A DNA stretch of 64,000 nucleotides from a virus. The position numbers were made by a program, and so were the translations under genes. The notes beneath the pieces were generated by a model. That model did no database searches and was not told the origin of the DNA. It saw nothing but the letters and a program-made list of their open reading frames with translations. Of this stretch, positions 38,575 through 48,257 are shown one piece after another; position 1 is the stretch's first letter, and each line of letters starts with the position of its first letter. The stretch covers positions 20,977 to 84,976 of IMG/VR virus record IMGVR_UViG_3300030107_006096, one strand, 5' to 3'.

Positions 38575-39374
38575 ATAAAGTATATCTAAAGACATATTTT
38601 TATGTCCCTCATGAAATAGATTTTTTGATTATGAATTTATTAGAGTCTTATGATCACATAGACAAATTTATCATATGTGAATGTAATAGGACACACACTG
38701 GTCAACCTAAAGAATTTATCTTCGAAGAATATCTAGATAGATTCCCAGAAGAATTCAGAGACAAAATTTTGTACATTCCTTGTAACATTGAAGATTACAC
38801 TGTAGAGGCATATGAGAACGAGGATGACATTCATAATATCAACGAACCTGTAATGAGAAGTTTCTTTATGAAACAGATGACTTTTAATGATGATGACATT
38901 ATTCTTTCAGTTGATGCAGATGAAATTATCTATAGGGATGCTTACAAATACATCATCAAAGAAGTAAAAGAAAAAGATTTGGTAAGATTCAATCTACATC
39001 AGTTCTTCTACAAAAAGACTTATTTGTGGGAAGGTAAAGATTTTGTTTCGCCAATAGCAGCGAAATATAAAGTATTTAAAAATCATTTCCCCTGTAACTG
39101 GAGAGATGTTGGACCTATTCTTCCAATAAAGGTTGGTTGCCATTTCTCATGGTGCATGACTCCAAAGGAAATGGTTCATAAACTCCACACATATAGTCAT
39201 CCCAGATATAGATTTTGTGCGGACGAAGAGGTATTGAAGAATGCTATTGATAATAAAGAATATCCGTTTGATGAAAATGTAGATTTTAATATTGTAGAAC
39301 TTGATTATAATCATGAGGTGTTACCAGAATGTCTGAAAAGTCAATCGCAATACTTGGAAAAGGCCCCAGTGTAG
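38571..39374 (+). CDS. GT17-family-like N-acetylglucosaminyltransferase
   Basis: A 267-residue protein typical of GT17 (beta-1,4-mannosyl-glycoprotein N-acetylglucosaminyltransferase family). It has the motif FIICECNRTHTGQPKE, the acidic SVDADEI (D115/D117), and GCHFSWCMTPKEMVHKLHTYSH near the C-terminus. The family is known from eukaryotes and from bacterial and viral sugar clusters. It is coupled to its neighbours by overlaps. Confidence 0.82.
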   Translation: MNKVYLKTYFYVPHEIDFLIMNLLESYDHIDKFIICECNRTHTGQPKEFIFEEYLDRFPEEFRDKILYIPCNIEDYTVEAYENEDDIHNINEPVMRSFFMKQMTFNDDDIILSVDADEIIYRDAYKYIIKEVKEKDLVRFNLHQFFYKKTYLWEGKDFVSPIAAKYKVFKNHFPCNWRDVGPILPIKVGCHFSWCMTPKEMVHKLHTYSHPRYRFCADEEVLKNAIDNKEYPFDENVDFNIVELDYNHEVLPECLKSQSQYLEKAPV

Positions 39375-39922
39375 ACAAGTGTACGAAAGAGTTTATTGAT
39401 TCTTTCGACGAAGTTGCTGCTTGTGGAAGACCTGTTTTTACAGGTTATGAACATCTAATTGGCAACAGAGCAAAGTATGATTTTGCAAATAGAACTGCTA
39501 CTCCATACACACAAGAGGAAGCACAGAGATTAGGCATAGAACACTTCATTGATACTGGAGGAGGCACAAAAATCAGAGAAAGATTTAGTCATGGAGACTT
39601 AGATCCTTCAACTGGCATCCTAGCTTTTCATCATTTCCTAGAAAAACCAGAGTATACTAAGATTGCCTTGATTGGTTTTGATTTGTTTCAAACAATGGAG
39701 AAGGTGTATTATTATAAAAATGAAGAATTTGATCCTGCTTTAACATGGTTATGGGAAAATGGAACATACGATTCGGAAGGAAGGTTGACCATTGTTAGTG
39801 GTCATAAGACAGAGTTGATATTTAAATATCTAAATGACATGTTTGATTTATATAAAGATAAACAATTTTACATCATGTCTTCTTATAAATTTAGTGAAAA
39901 GGAAAATTTAAAAGTATTATGA
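39329..39922 (+). CDS. Sialyltransferase-like (GT42/GT29-type) protein
   Basis: A 197-residue protein, SD GAGGTG at 39315-39320. The N-terminus AILGKGPSVDKC resembles the GNGPSL nucleotide motif of the GT42 sialyltransferases. A central DPSTGILAFHHFLEKPEYTKIALIGFDLF matches their S/T-G...GID/GFD motif (P93-G96). Because NeuB and NeuA homologues lie in the same island, transfer of a nonulosonic acid is a reasonable guess. Similarity is in short motifs only. Confidence 0.6.
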   Translation: MSEKSIAILGKGPSVDKCTKEFIDSFDEVAACGRPVFTGYEHLIGNRAKYDFANRTATPYTQEEAQRLGIEHFIDTGGGTKIRERFSHGDLDPSTGILAFHHFLEKPEYTKIALIGFDLFQTMEKVYYYKNEEFDPALTWLWENGTYDSEGRLTIVSGHKTELIFKYLNDMFDLYKDKQFYIMSSYKFSEKENLKVL

Positions 39923-40677
39923 AAAATATAGATCTTAAGAAAAAATATGATGAGGTTTTCAAGGAAGGTTCTGAAAACTTTTTTACATGCAACGTCTTCA
40001 GAGAGGCATGGACAATCGCCGGCGCCGAAGATTGGTCGGGGAAAAAAGTAATGGACATTGGTTGTGGTGAAGGTATGTTGCCCACAATGATTGCACATGC
40101 TGGAGCTTCAGATGTAGTAGGAGTTGACTATAGCGAAGAGGCTATTGATAACGCCAATAACAAATTTGAAATTGAAAATCTACAGTTTGTTTGTGGGGAC
40201 TACAGAGAAGTTGAAGGAAAGTTTGACATCATCACAATGCAAGGAGTCATGGAACATTTAGATGAACCTTGGGAGGAGTTGAAGAATATGATGGACAATT
40301 ACTTAGAAGAGGATGGTGTCTTAGTTACAAGTTCTCCTTCATTCTTAAATCCCAGAGGATATGTATGGATGACTTTAGCTAAATTGTTTGATGTTCCAAT
40401 GTCACTTACTGATCTTCATTTCATATGCCCATTTGATATGGAAAATTTTTGCGAAGAAAATGATTATGAATTAGATTATACATCTATCCATCAGGATTGG
40501 GGCTCAGGAGAAACATTAATAAGAGATTTCAACAAGAGACTTCGTAATGCCCTTCGTGATGCGGATATGGATAATAGTAAAGTTGATGATCTTTTAGAAT
40601 GGTTACATCAAGCAACTCCATACTTCGAAACAAATGAAGCGTCAGGAGCTATTGTAGTTTATAGGATAACAAAATGA
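39919..40677 (+). CDS. SAM-dependent methyltransferase (class I)
   Basis: A 252-residue protein with complete motifs: VMDIGCGEGMLPTMI, VVGVDYSEEAIDNA, and FDIITMQGVMEHLDEP followed by EEDGVLVTSSPS. This is the pattern of type 11/23 methyltransferases such as UbiG-like or sugar O-/C-methyltransferases. Coupled by ATGA to both neighbours. Confidence 0.88.
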   Translation: MKNIDLKKKYDEVFKEGSENFFTCNVFREAWTIAGAEDWSGKKVMDIGCGEGMLPTMIAHAGASDVVGVDYSEEAIDNANNKFEIENLQFVCGDYREVEGKFDIITMQGVMEHLDEPWEELKNMMDNYLEEDGVLVTSSPSFLNPRGYVWMTLAKLFDVPMSLTDLHFICPFDMENFCEENDYELDYTSIHQDWGSGETLIRDFNKRLRNALRDADMDNSKVDDLLEWLHQATPYFETNEASGAIVVYRITK

Positions 40678-41321
40678 AAATAGCATATGACATCGGAGCA
40701 AATTCTGGATCTTTTACGCAATCGTTTTTAGATGATGGGTATGAGGTCATTTCAGTTGAACCTAACCCAGATGTTTTTCAAAAACTAAAAGATAAATTTG
40801 AAGATAATTCAAACGTGATCCTAATAAACAAGGCAGTATCATCCAGCGGCGACAAAGTTAATTTTTTTGTTCCAAAAATTAAAGGAAAACATGTGGTTGC
40901 TACTTGTTCGGAAGATTGGTTTGGGGGAAGATTTAAGTATATATTTGATCAAGGTTATGATAAAATAGAAATGGATTCAGTATCTTTAGATGAATTGATC
41001 AAAGTTCATGGAAGTCCAAGTAGAATAAAAATAGATGTGGAAGGTTATGAATATAATGTAATAAAAAGCATGACTGAAAAACATGATTGTCTCATCAGTT
41101 TCGAATGGACATCTGAAGTCTATGAAGAAGCAAAAAAAGTTTTACTCCATTTAAAGTCCTTGGGATTTTCAAAAGGAATGATATTGAATGGAGATGATTC
41201 CTCGACATATAAGAATACACCAGAAAATAAATTAAATAGCATTGAAGAAATGATATCTTTTTTCGAGTCGGACATTTCGAAAACACATTCGGGCAGTTGG
41301 GGAGATGTTTACATTAAATGA
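40674..41321 (+). CDS. FkbM-family methyltransferase
   Basis: A 215-residue protein with FkbM-family motifs: YDIGANSGSFTQSFL, VISVEPNPDVFQKL, a SLDELI helix, and IKIDVEGYEYNVI. FkbM enzymes commonly O-methylate sugars in surface glycans. It sits between another methyltransferase and a glycosidase-like protein. Confidence 0.9.
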   Translation: MKIAYDIGANSGSFTQSFLDDGYEVISVEPNPDVFQKLKDKFEDNSNVILINKAVSSSGDKVNFFVPKIKGKHVVATCSEDWFGGRFKYIFDQGYDKIEMDSVSLDELIKVHGSPSRIKIDVEGYEYNVIKSMTEKHDCLISFEWTSEVYEEAKKVLLHLKSLGFSKGMILNGDDSSTYKNTPENKLNSIEEMISFFESDISKTHSGSWGDVYIK

Positions 41322-42508
41322 AAACACTAAAGCGAGACAAAGTAGTTTTAAATTTTAGGGAAACCCCCAGAGAACAAAGAGGAACTCTGGGAGGACAGTA
41401 TCCTAACGTAGTTAAAGATAAAATTTATTATCAAATGGAAGAACCAAAGGAAGTTCACTACGCAATTCAAAAGGAAAATTCTTACATTAAACCAGAATCT
41501 AATGTTACAATCAAAAAGTCTTTGTCCGCTCAAAACTTTAGTGCTTTCTATGATACAAACCCAAACATAAATGAAGATGAAAGATACAAAGCAGTTGGAG
41601 GATATCATGTTGGAAGATCGGCGGTTGAAAACTACAAGCAAGGAATCGAATCTAAATTATACAATCATCTAAATGATTGTCCAATAAGCAATGATTTAGA
41701 AGTAGTACCACATCCCGATCCAGTGTGGCCTCAATACACTCGTTTATTATTTAAAGATGACTTCCATCATCCAAGGCACGCAAACGGATTGTATGTATTC
41801 AAGTCGTCAGATGGAATAGACTGGAAAGAGTATCATGATTTGCCAGTAATTAGCAGTTTTGATTCCTGTGAAGAGAATGAGGAAAACCCAAACAATACTG
41901 GAATAGGTCATGATACTCTTCCCAGTATTTTTTATGATCATAATATAGATGAGTATGTTATGTACATCAGAGCAAATCTAAGTTTGGGTGTTAGACATGT
42001 ATTTTATACACACTCAAAGGATTTAATAAATTGGTCTAAACCTTCTTTGATAAAAATAGATCCTGCATTTGATTTGAATCATGATAATTTATATTTCATG
42101 TCTGCATTCCCTTTCGGCAGAAAGTACATAGCTTTTCCCCCATACTTTAAAAATTCTGTGGTTTCACATGTAACAGGAAAAGAAAAAGTATTTGATAAAG
42201 AAAAAAGAGACTGGGTATGGGGAGATCCCGGAGGACCAGTAAGTGCAGAAAAGAATGGGCATCAAAGAAATTATTGGGATGCAAAAACTCTAGTAATGAT
42301 ATCGGATGATCGTTTGAATTGGAAAGTGGTCGATACAATTTTACCCTCTGAAACTAGAGGTCATATGACCTTTCCACATGTGGTGTCTTTTAGAGAAGAA
42401 GATGATGGCTATGCTCTTTACGTTCATGAAGAGTTTATGACTTTTACAAATAAGTTGGTTCGTTACACAATAGATTATGAAGAATTGGAAAAATATCTTG
42501 ATACCTGA
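41318..42508 (+). CDS. Five-bladed beta-propeller glycosidase-like protein
   Basis: A 396-residue protein. Repeated blade signatures such as GLYVFKSSDGIDWKEYHDLPV, VRHVFYTHSKDLINWSKP and LVMISDDRLNWKVVDTI (shown by their cores SDGIDW, SKDLINW, SDDRLNW) fit the GH43/GH32 propeller superfamily. Candidate acidic residues include HDTLP and GHMTFPH surroundings. It may trim or remodel a polysaccharide, but catalytic residues cannot be assigned. Confidence 0.62.
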   Translation: MKTLKRDKVVLNFRETPREQRGTLGGQYPNVVKDKIYYQMEEPKEVHYAIQKENSYIKPESNVTIKKSLSAQNFSAFYDTNPNINEDERYKAVGGYHVGRSAVENYKQGIESKLYNHLNDCPISNDLEVVPHPDPVWPQYTRLLFKDDFHHPRHANGLYVFKSSDGIDWKEYHDLPVISSFDSCEENEENPNNTGIGHDTLPSIFYDHNIDEYVMYIRANLSLGVRHVFYTHSKDLINWSKPSLIKIDPAFDLNHDNLYFMSAFPFGRKYIAFPPYFKNSVVSHVTGKEKVFDKEKRDWVWGDPGGPVSAEKNGHQRNYWDAKTLVMISDDRLNWKVVDTILPSETRGHMTFPHVVSFREEDDGYALYVHEEFMTFTNKLVRYTIDYEELEKYLDT

Positions 42509-43313
42509 GCATACTATATTTGGAATAACTAAATTCACGCAACTAGGAAACAGTCTAGTTCAGATATGTAACGCCATAAATGTTGCAAAGAAATCTAATT
42601 CTACATGTAGAATGCCTAGTTCAAGTGTTAATCCAGATGTAATGAATTTTTTAAAGACAATTCCAAATGTAGATGACATCAAAGATAGGAAAACAGAAGT
42701 AGAAAGAAAATTCTATTTCGAGAATGAATGTTTTGGCTACAGAATGACAAATGAAGATAGAAGGAATATACTACACCAGTATGTTTATCCTCATCTTAAT
42801 ATAGGTGATGCGCCTTCTGTGAAGGATGATACATTAGTAATCCATATTCGAAGTGGAGATATATTTAACGAATGGATACATCAGAATTATGTTCAACCTC
42901 CTTTAGAATACTATAAGAAAATTATAGACGAAAAGGAACCAAACGATGTATTGATTGTTAGTCAAAAAGATTTAAGCAATCCATGTATAGATGCCTTGAT
43001 TTCTTGGGACTCTAAAGTTAGAATACAGACAGGCTCTATTCAGGAGGATGTAAGTTCAATATTGAAGGCAAAATCATTAGTGATTGGATTTGGAACTTTT
43101 GGCTGGATGTTATCTTTGATGTCGAAAAACATAGAAGATTTATATTGTCCTAATATAGTTACTGATGTTTTTTCTTCTGAGTTTGAAAATTGTCCATACA
43201 AGATAAGAAGATTCAATTTTCCAAATTATATTCCAATAGGAAATTGGAAAAGAACAAATGAACAAATGCAACACATGATTGATTACAAAAAAGATTTAAT
43301 AGTAGAGGTATAA
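42477..43313 (+). CDS. GT11-like fucosyltransferase (second copy)
   Basis: A 278-residue protein with the N-terminal motif TQLGNSLVQICNAINVA (LGN core), HIRSGDIF (H123 onward), and the C-terminal LVIGFGTFGWMLSL. These correspond to the three conserved GT11 motifs. Low overall resemblance to the copies at 37253 and 45688 suggests different linkages or acceptors. It overlaps the previous gene by 32 bases. Confidence 0.7.
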   Translation: MKNWKNILIPEHTIFGITKFTQLGNSLVQICNAINVAKKSNSTCRMPSSSVNPDVMNFLKTIPNVDDIKDRKTEVERKFYFENECFGYRMTNEDRRNILHQYVYPHLNIGDAPSVKDDTLVIHIRSGDIFNEWIHQNYVQPPLEYYKKIIDEKEPNDVLIVSQKDLSNPCIDALISWDSKVRIQTGSIQEDVSSILKAKSLVIGFGTFGWMLSLMSKNIEDLYCPNIVTDVFSSEFENCPYKIRRFNFPNYIPIGNWKRTNEQMQHMIDYKKDLIVEV

Positions 43314-43314
43314 A

Positions 43315-44292
43315 ATGAAAGATAAGATTGCTATATTTTGCTCAGGAGATGAAGGATATATTCCAAACATGATCTCTGCTTTATTGATTGCGTGTAAGTA
43401 TAATTCAAATTTTGATCCGTGGATAATCACTGATGCATCAGAAGAAGCAGTTGATAAGTTTGAAAGACTAGGGATTGGGTATCTGAAGGCAGATCTTAAA
43501 GATGATATTAACGGTTATATAAATGATCAGTGGCCTTCTCATAGTTTCTGGTGGCACGTTGGACCTAAAATGCTACATGAAAAGGGATACAAATATAGTA
43601 TCTTCATAGATGCAGATGTCTACTGTATAAGAAAAATAGATACGTCGCTTTTCAATGAAGACTTAGAGATTGCTGCTAGATCCGGCGACATCGAAAACAA
43701 ATTCAATTCTGGAGTCATACTTTTCAACAATGAGAAGATGGTAGATATGAATCTAGATGAAGAGTTTATGAAAGCATATCAAAAGATGGCAACTCCCGAG
43801 TATATTCAATGGCATGGGGGAAGTGTTCACGATCAACAAGTTTTATGTGCTATGGGAAAGAACAATAACTATTCTGAGTTTCTTGGTTATGATGGAATCT
43901 TTGACTTGAAAAATCTTGACATGACTTGGAATTATCAGTTCAACATAATACCCGGAAAGATTACAAACGAAGATCTTATTCAAAAGGATTATTCTACTCT
44001 AAAGAAAGAAATAAACTTCGTTCATTTTCTACTTTCAAGACCATGGCTTCCATATGAAAACTGGGGATCCGGGAACCACGGACTATTTCATTCAAATGAC
44101 TTTCCGGAATTTAATTTCTCAAAAGGTTTTGTTGTAAATAAAAGAGAGAAAGAACCACATCCAGAAACCAGAATTCAATTTGTTAATGATTGGAGAAACG
44201 AAGCACGGGAGATAGAGAATAAATATGAAGTAGAACTTTTTGATGAGTTTGATGACTTAAGTGTGTTGATTAAAGAGGGTAGTTTTATATGA
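43315..44292 (+). CDS. GT8-like glycosyltransferase
   Basis: A 325-residue protein with KIAIFCSGDEGYIPNMISALLIA, the DxD site FIDADVYC (D99/D101), FNSGVILFNN, and a later Gly-His segment (NWGSGNHG), in the order expected of GT8 (glycogenin/galactosyltransferase-like) enzymes. Donor unknown, probably a UDP-sugar. Confidence 0.75.
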   Translation: MKDKIAIFCSGDEGYIPNMISALLIACKYNSNFDPWIITDASEEAVDKFERLGIGYLKADLKDDINGYINDQWPSHSFWWHVGPKMLHEKGYKYSIFIDADVYCIRKIDTSLFNEDLEIAARSGDIENKFNSGVILFNNEKMVDMNLDEEFMKAYQKMATPEYIQWHGGSVHDQQVLCAMGKNNNYSEFLGYDGIFDLKNLDMTWNYQFNIIPGKITNEDLIQKDYSTLKKEINFVHFLLSRPWLPYENWGSGNHGLFHSNDFPEFNFSKGFVVNKREKEPHPETRIQFVNDWRNEAREIENKYEVELFDEFDDLSVLIKEGSFI

Positions 44293-45065
44293 AACATAAA
44301 GTGATTGCTTGTATTCCTACTAAAGATACAGGATGGTTGTTGAAGAAAACTTTAAAGCATCTTAGTTCTTTCTGTGATAAGATCATAATCAGTGATGATA
44401 ATAGCACCGATGATACTTATGATGTATGTTCTGAACACTCTTCGGTGGAATATTACAAAAGACCAAAAAGAGAAAATGGAGATAGACAAGGATCTTTACA
44501 GAGACAGGAATTGTTAGAGAGAGCCTACAAGCATAATCCAGACTATTTTTTCTTTCTGGATGCAGATGAAATGCCATCTCCGGATATAGTTGATTGGATT
44601 GATTCCCTAGACAGCAGAGAAAAAGAAACAACAAACCTTTGGACTTTTCCTTGGGTGCATCTTTGGAATGATGAGAAGCACTATAGAGTAGACTCATATA
44701 CATCAAAGTTGGGTGCCAATATAAATTGGAATCCATTTACCGTGGATTATAGAAAAGGCTTTTTCGTTAGAAACATTCCAAATTATGAATTGAAGTATGA
44801 CACAACACAGCACCGAGTCAGACCTTCAAATCAACCTGTGAATGTTCCTAAACCTTGGGTTGATGTTCAGGGTTCTCCTGTTATAATTCACTATGGAAAA
44901 ATTAGTCCTTACTTTAAGTCGGGACAAAATTGGAAAGATAGAGCAGAGTGGGACAATTACCAGCACGGCAAAGATAAAAATGAAACTTATAAACATCATG
45001 AAATTTCTTCTTCAGAAGAAACTTTAGAATTAGAAAGGACGAAAGAAGAATGGCTATGGAAATGA
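44289..45065 (+). CDS. Glycosyltransferase family 2
   Basis: A 258-residue GT2 enzyme with VIACIPTKDTGWLLKKTL, CDKIIISDDNSTDDTYD (first acidic site), FFFLDADEMPS (D91/D93), and a C-terminal region rich in Trp/Tyr. Coupled by ATGA to the GT8-like gene upstream. Confidence 0.85.
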   Translation: MKHKVIACIPTKDTGWLLKKTLKHLSSFCDKIIISDDNSTDDTYDVCSEHSSVEYYKRPKRENGDRQGSLQRQELLERAYKHNPDYFFFLDADEMPSPDIVDWIDSLDSREKETTNLWTFPWVHLWNDEKHYRVDSYTSKLGANINWNPFTVDYRKGFFVRNIPNYELKYDTTQHRVRPSNQPVNVPKPWVDVQGSPVIIHYGKISPYFKSGQNWKDRAEWDNYQHGKDKNETYKHHEISSSEETLELERTKEEWLWK

Positions 45066-45688
45066 AAACAAAAGAAAACATTTTAGAAGAGTTGAGAGAA
45101 AATGGATACGCAATATTGCCAGATTACTGGTCAAAAGATAAATGTCAGGAGGCATTAGATCAACTTGAATCTATTCCGATGCAGGCATTTGAAGGTGGTC
45201 AAGGTGGAGATAAAAGATTCCAACATACGAATCGCTACTCCGAAAGTGCGAATGAGTTTTTAAATGATGCATTTATTCAAGACATTGCAAACAATTATAG
45301 CAAATGTAAAGACGCAGATAGGGTCATGACAACTGTTCTGAATCATTATCCAGACAGAGAGAGTGACTCTGGTGGAGGTTGGCATGTTGATTCTAAACAA
45401 CCTCATCAATTCAAAGCACTGTTATATTTAACAGATGTTGATGAAGATAATGGACCTTTTACCTTTGTTAGAAAGTCGAGAGATATTGTTAAAGATTTGC
45501 CAATGCATTCCAACAATAGAATCACTGACGAGACAGTTGAAGAGAATGTTGATCCTTCAGATGTAATTGAATGTCTTGGTCCCGCTGGAACTTGTATTTT
45601 GGCAGACACTACGTTCCTCCACAGAGGCAAGAAGATAGAAAAGGGAAAGAGAGTGGTTTACACCACATATTTTTATGATCGTTCCTAA
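45050..45688 (+). CDS. PhyH-family 2OG-Fe(II) dioxygenase
   Basis: A 212-residue protein. The facial triad is visible as WHVD (H112, D114) and FLHRG (H191). Between them lie LYLTDVDEDNGPFTFV and a later Arg in GKRVVYTTYF that would bind 2-oxoglutarate. This is the phytanoyl-CoA dioxygenase-like group. ATG 45062 would be an alternative start that overlaps the previous stop. Likely a hydroxylase of a sugar, lipid or protein side chain; substrate unknown. Confidence 0.86.
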   Translation: MAMEMKTKENILEELRENGYAILPDYWSKDKCQEALDQLESIPMQAFEGGQGGDKRFQHTNRYSESANEFLNDAFIQDIANNYSKCKDADRVMTTVLNHYPDRESDSGGGWHVDSKQPHQFKALLYLTDVDEDNGPFTFVRKSRDIVKDLPMHSNNRITDETVEENVDPSDVIECLGPAGTCILADTTFLHRGKKIEKGKRVVYTTYFYDRS

Positions 45689-46521
45689 TGATAATAATAG
45701 ATAAACAAACAAGAGGTAGATTTGGCAACAAGGTATTTCATTACAATAGTCTTGTTCAGTTATCTAATATTTTAAACCAAGAACATGTTTGTGCCAAGTG
45801 GGATGGATCTGATTTGTTTACTGAAATAAAAACAGAGGAAAACACAATCGACACTGATGTAAAGGAAATTCCATCTTTTGATCTGATAAATCTATCGGAG
45901 TCTCAATTAAAGAAAGAATATTCATCGGGCAATTTCAAACTTCATTCTCTTTCTTTATGTGGACCTTTTTTCAGAATAACTAAAAAAGATCCTAGAGACT
46001 TTATGAAAATAGAATTGAAAATAGGATTCAAAGAAGAATTTATTATAGGAATTCATATCCGTGGGGGAGACACTAGAGGTGCTGATGGGATGCAGTGTAA
46101 GGAAATCCATCCTCCAGAATATTACATAAATGCCATTGAGTTTGTAAAGGAACAATACAAAGGTAAACAAATACTATTCTGCTTGTGTACTGATGATCCC
46201 GATCCCAATTATCCTTCGTTCCAGAAAACATTAGATCACTTATTAAATACTAAATCAGAAGTGTATTTGGATACTAACAACAGTTATCAAAAAGACTTTT
46301 CAATTTTAGCTAACTGTGATGTCTTGATTGCAGGTTCTAGTACCTTTGTTACTGCTGCGGGGATGCTGGGAAAACATAAAAAAATAATTCACAGTAAAGA
46401 TTTTGTCGAACAGTTTAAAGAAGAGGATCAAAAATGGTATAGCAGTTTTGGAAATGGAATGTTCTTTCATGATATGAATCACATGAAGAGTGATTATTAT
46501 AATGTTTGGAAACTTTTATGA
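45688..46521 (+). CDS. GT11-like fucosyltransferase (third copy)
   Basis: A 277-residue protein with the N-terminal motif TRGRFGNKVFHYNSL, the donor motif HIRGGD (123-128), and CDVLIAGSSTFVTAAGMLG near the C-terminus, followed by KKIIHSK. This is the best match of the three to the GT11 alpha-1,2-fucosyltransferase pattern. The first ATG at 45688 overlaps the previous stop. Confidence 0.84.
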   Translation: MIIIDKQTRGRFGNKVFHYNSLVQLSNILNQEHVCAKWDGSDLFTEIKTEENTIDTDVKEIPSFDLINLSESQLKKEYSSGNFKLHSLSLCGPFFRITKKDPRDFMKIELKIGFKEEFIIGIHIRGGDTRGADGMQCKEIHPPEYYINAIEFVKEQYKGKQILFCLCTDDPDPNYPSFQKTLDHLLNTKSEVYLDTNNSYQKDFSILANCDVLIAGSSTFVTAAGMLGKHKKIIHSKDFVEQFKEEDQKWYSSFGNGMFFHDMNHMKSDYYNVWKLL

Positions 46522-47153
46522 AAGTTCAAGCAGTGTTGTTCGATTTAGATGGAGTTCTTGTTGACGCATGTGATTGGCACTATCTTGCTTTAAATAAAGC
46601 TCTAGAGGGAATTAGAGTAGAGCCAATTAGTCGGGAGGATCATATTACAACTTATAATGGTTTACCTACACGGATAAAACTTGAAATGTTAGGACTCAGC
46701 GAGGATGAGTCTACTTTAGTTTGGAAATTGAAACAAGAATATACTCTAAAAACCATAAGACAATATGCAAACATTCAGCAAGAAAAGATTGAGTTGCTTT
46801 CTCATCTTAAAGAAGAAGATATCAAAGTGGCATGTGTCACAAATTCAATTCAGGAAACTACAAATGAAATGCTTGAGTCAACTGGTCAGTTTAATTTATT
46901 TGATTTGATCATCACAAACGAAATGGTCAATAATAATAAACCCCATCCGGACTGTTATAATCTTGCTTTAAAAAAACTTGATGTTGACCCTGATTGTTGT
47001 ATAATTGTAGAGGACAGTCCAAAGGGATTACAGTCGGCAAAAGAAAGCAATGTCCCAGATGAAAACATTTGGAAAGTAAAAGACACCAAAGATGTTGATT
47101 TGAAAAATTATAGGAGATTTGTAAGTGAAAATTTTAATTCCAATGGCAGGTGA
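46518..47153 (+). CDS. HAD-superfamily phosphatase/phosphomutase
   Basis: A 211-residue protein from ATG 46518 (ATGA overlap). HAD motif I is LFDLDGVLVD (D9/D11 from this start), motif II is CVTNS, and motif III/IV is KPHPDCY...CCIIVEDSPKGLQSA. It resembles the beta-phosphoglucomutase-like group. It probably dephosphorylates or isomerises a sugar phosphate for the adjacent nucleotidyltransferase. Confidence 0.87.
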   Translation: MKVQAVLFDLDGVLVDACDWHYLALNKALEGIRVEPISREDHITTYNGLPTRIKLEMLGLSEDESTLVWKLKQEYTLKTIRQYANIQQEKIELLSHLKEEDIKVACVTNSIQETTNEMLESTGQFNLFDLIITNEMVNNNKPHPDCYNLALKKLDVDPDCCIIVEDSPKGLQSAKESNVPDENIWKVKDTKDVDLKNYRRFVSENFNSNGR

Positions 47154-47835
47154 GGGCAGCAGATTTAGTAAGGAAGGATATACTTTTCCTAAACCTCTGA
47201 TTGATGTAAATGGCAAACCAATGATTCAAACAGTTGTTGAAAATCTCGACTTCAATGCCGAATATATTTTTCTAGTCCGTGGTGAACATCTTCAAAAGTA
47301 TGAAGGTTTAGAGGATACTCTTCAAAGAATAACGAATGGAAAGTCTACCATTGTTGTTGTTGATCAACTAACAGAGGGTGCTGCATGTACAGCATTGCTT
47401 GCCAAAGAACACATCGATAACGATGAGGATTTATTAATTGCAAACTCTGATCAGTACATTGAATATTCTCCTGAAAATTTCGAAACAATAAAGAATATGA
47501 CAAATGTTGATGCTATGGTTTACGCATTTGAGGCGGTACATCCAAAATGGTCTTTTGTTAAAACTAACTCCAGAGGAATAGTCACAGAAGTTGCAGAGAA
47601 GAAACCAATATCAAACATTGCAACCTGTGGGATTTATTGGTATCGTAGAGGCTCAGATTTTGTAAAGTATGCAGAAAGGATGATAGATAAAAATATCAGA
47701 GTGAACAATGAATTTTATATTGCACCTGTGTATAATGAACTTATAAATGAAGGTAAAACTTTAATACCTTTTTATGTGCATTCGATGTGGGGCATCGGAA
47801 CACCAGAAGACTTGCGAGCATTTTTAGATAGATGA
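47125..47835 (+). CDS. Sugar-phosphate nucleotidyltransferase
   Basis: A 236-residue protein from GTG 47125 (SD TAGGAG at 47111-47116). The nucleotide-binding motif is PMAGEGSRFSKEGYTFPKPLIDV, and LLIANSDQYIEY provides the acidic metal site. It activates a sugar-1-phosphate as an NDP-sugar; the base is unknown. It overlaps the HAD gene upstream and the phosphodiesterase-like gene downstream, forming a small module. Confidence 0.88.
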   Translation: MKILIPMAGEGSRFSKEGYTFPKPLIDVNGKPMIQTVVENLDFNAEYIFLVRGEHLQKYEGLEDTLQRITNGKSTIVVVDQLTEGAACTALLAKEHIDNDEDLLIANSDQYIEYSPENFETIKNMTNVDAMVYAFEAVHPKWSFVKTNSRGIVTEVAEKKPISNIATCGIYWYRRGSDFVKYAERMIDKNIRVNNEFYIAPVYNELINEGKTLIPFYVHSMWGIGTPEDLRAFLDR

Positions 47836-48257
47836 TTATTATTTCACATAGAGGAAATCTCAGAGGAAAAGATGAAAGTACAGAAAATCATCCAGATCAG
47901 ATTAGAAAGGCATCAAAAGATTTTCTAGTAGAAGTTGATGTTTGGTATTCGGATGGGTGGCACTTTGGTCATGATAATCCAGAATATGAAGTTAACCTGT
48001 GTGAATTTGAAGTTAATCATAGGTGCATTTATCATGCAAAAAACATTCATGCAGCAGAGAGATTGTTAAGCACAAATTTACATTGGTTTTGGCATCAGAA
48101 AGATGACATGACAATTACCAGTAATGGATGGATGTGGTGTTATCCAAATAAACCAGCAAAGGGTGGAATCTTAGTTGATTTTAACTCACCTAGATATATG
48201 AATAATGTTAGAGGTGTTTGTGTGGATGATCCTTCAGGATGGAGAAATTTGAAATGA
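47832..48257 (+). CDS. Glycerophosphodiesterase-like protein
   Basis: A 141-residue protein. SHRGN at the N-terminus, ENHPDQI and VEVDVWYSDG (the E-x-D metal site) match the core of GDPD-type TIM barrels, but it is much shorter than the usual 240 or more residues. It may be a reduced hydrolase. It is commonly expected near a nucleotidyltransferase and HAD protein, as here; function inferred. Confidence 0.7.
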   Translation: MIIISHRGNLRGKDESTENHPDQIRKASKDFLVEVDVWYSDGWHFGHDNPEYEVNLCEFEVNHRCIYHAKNIHAAERLLSTNLHWFWHQKDDMTITSNGWMWCYPNKPAKGGILVDFNSPRYMNNVRGVCVDDPSGWRNLK

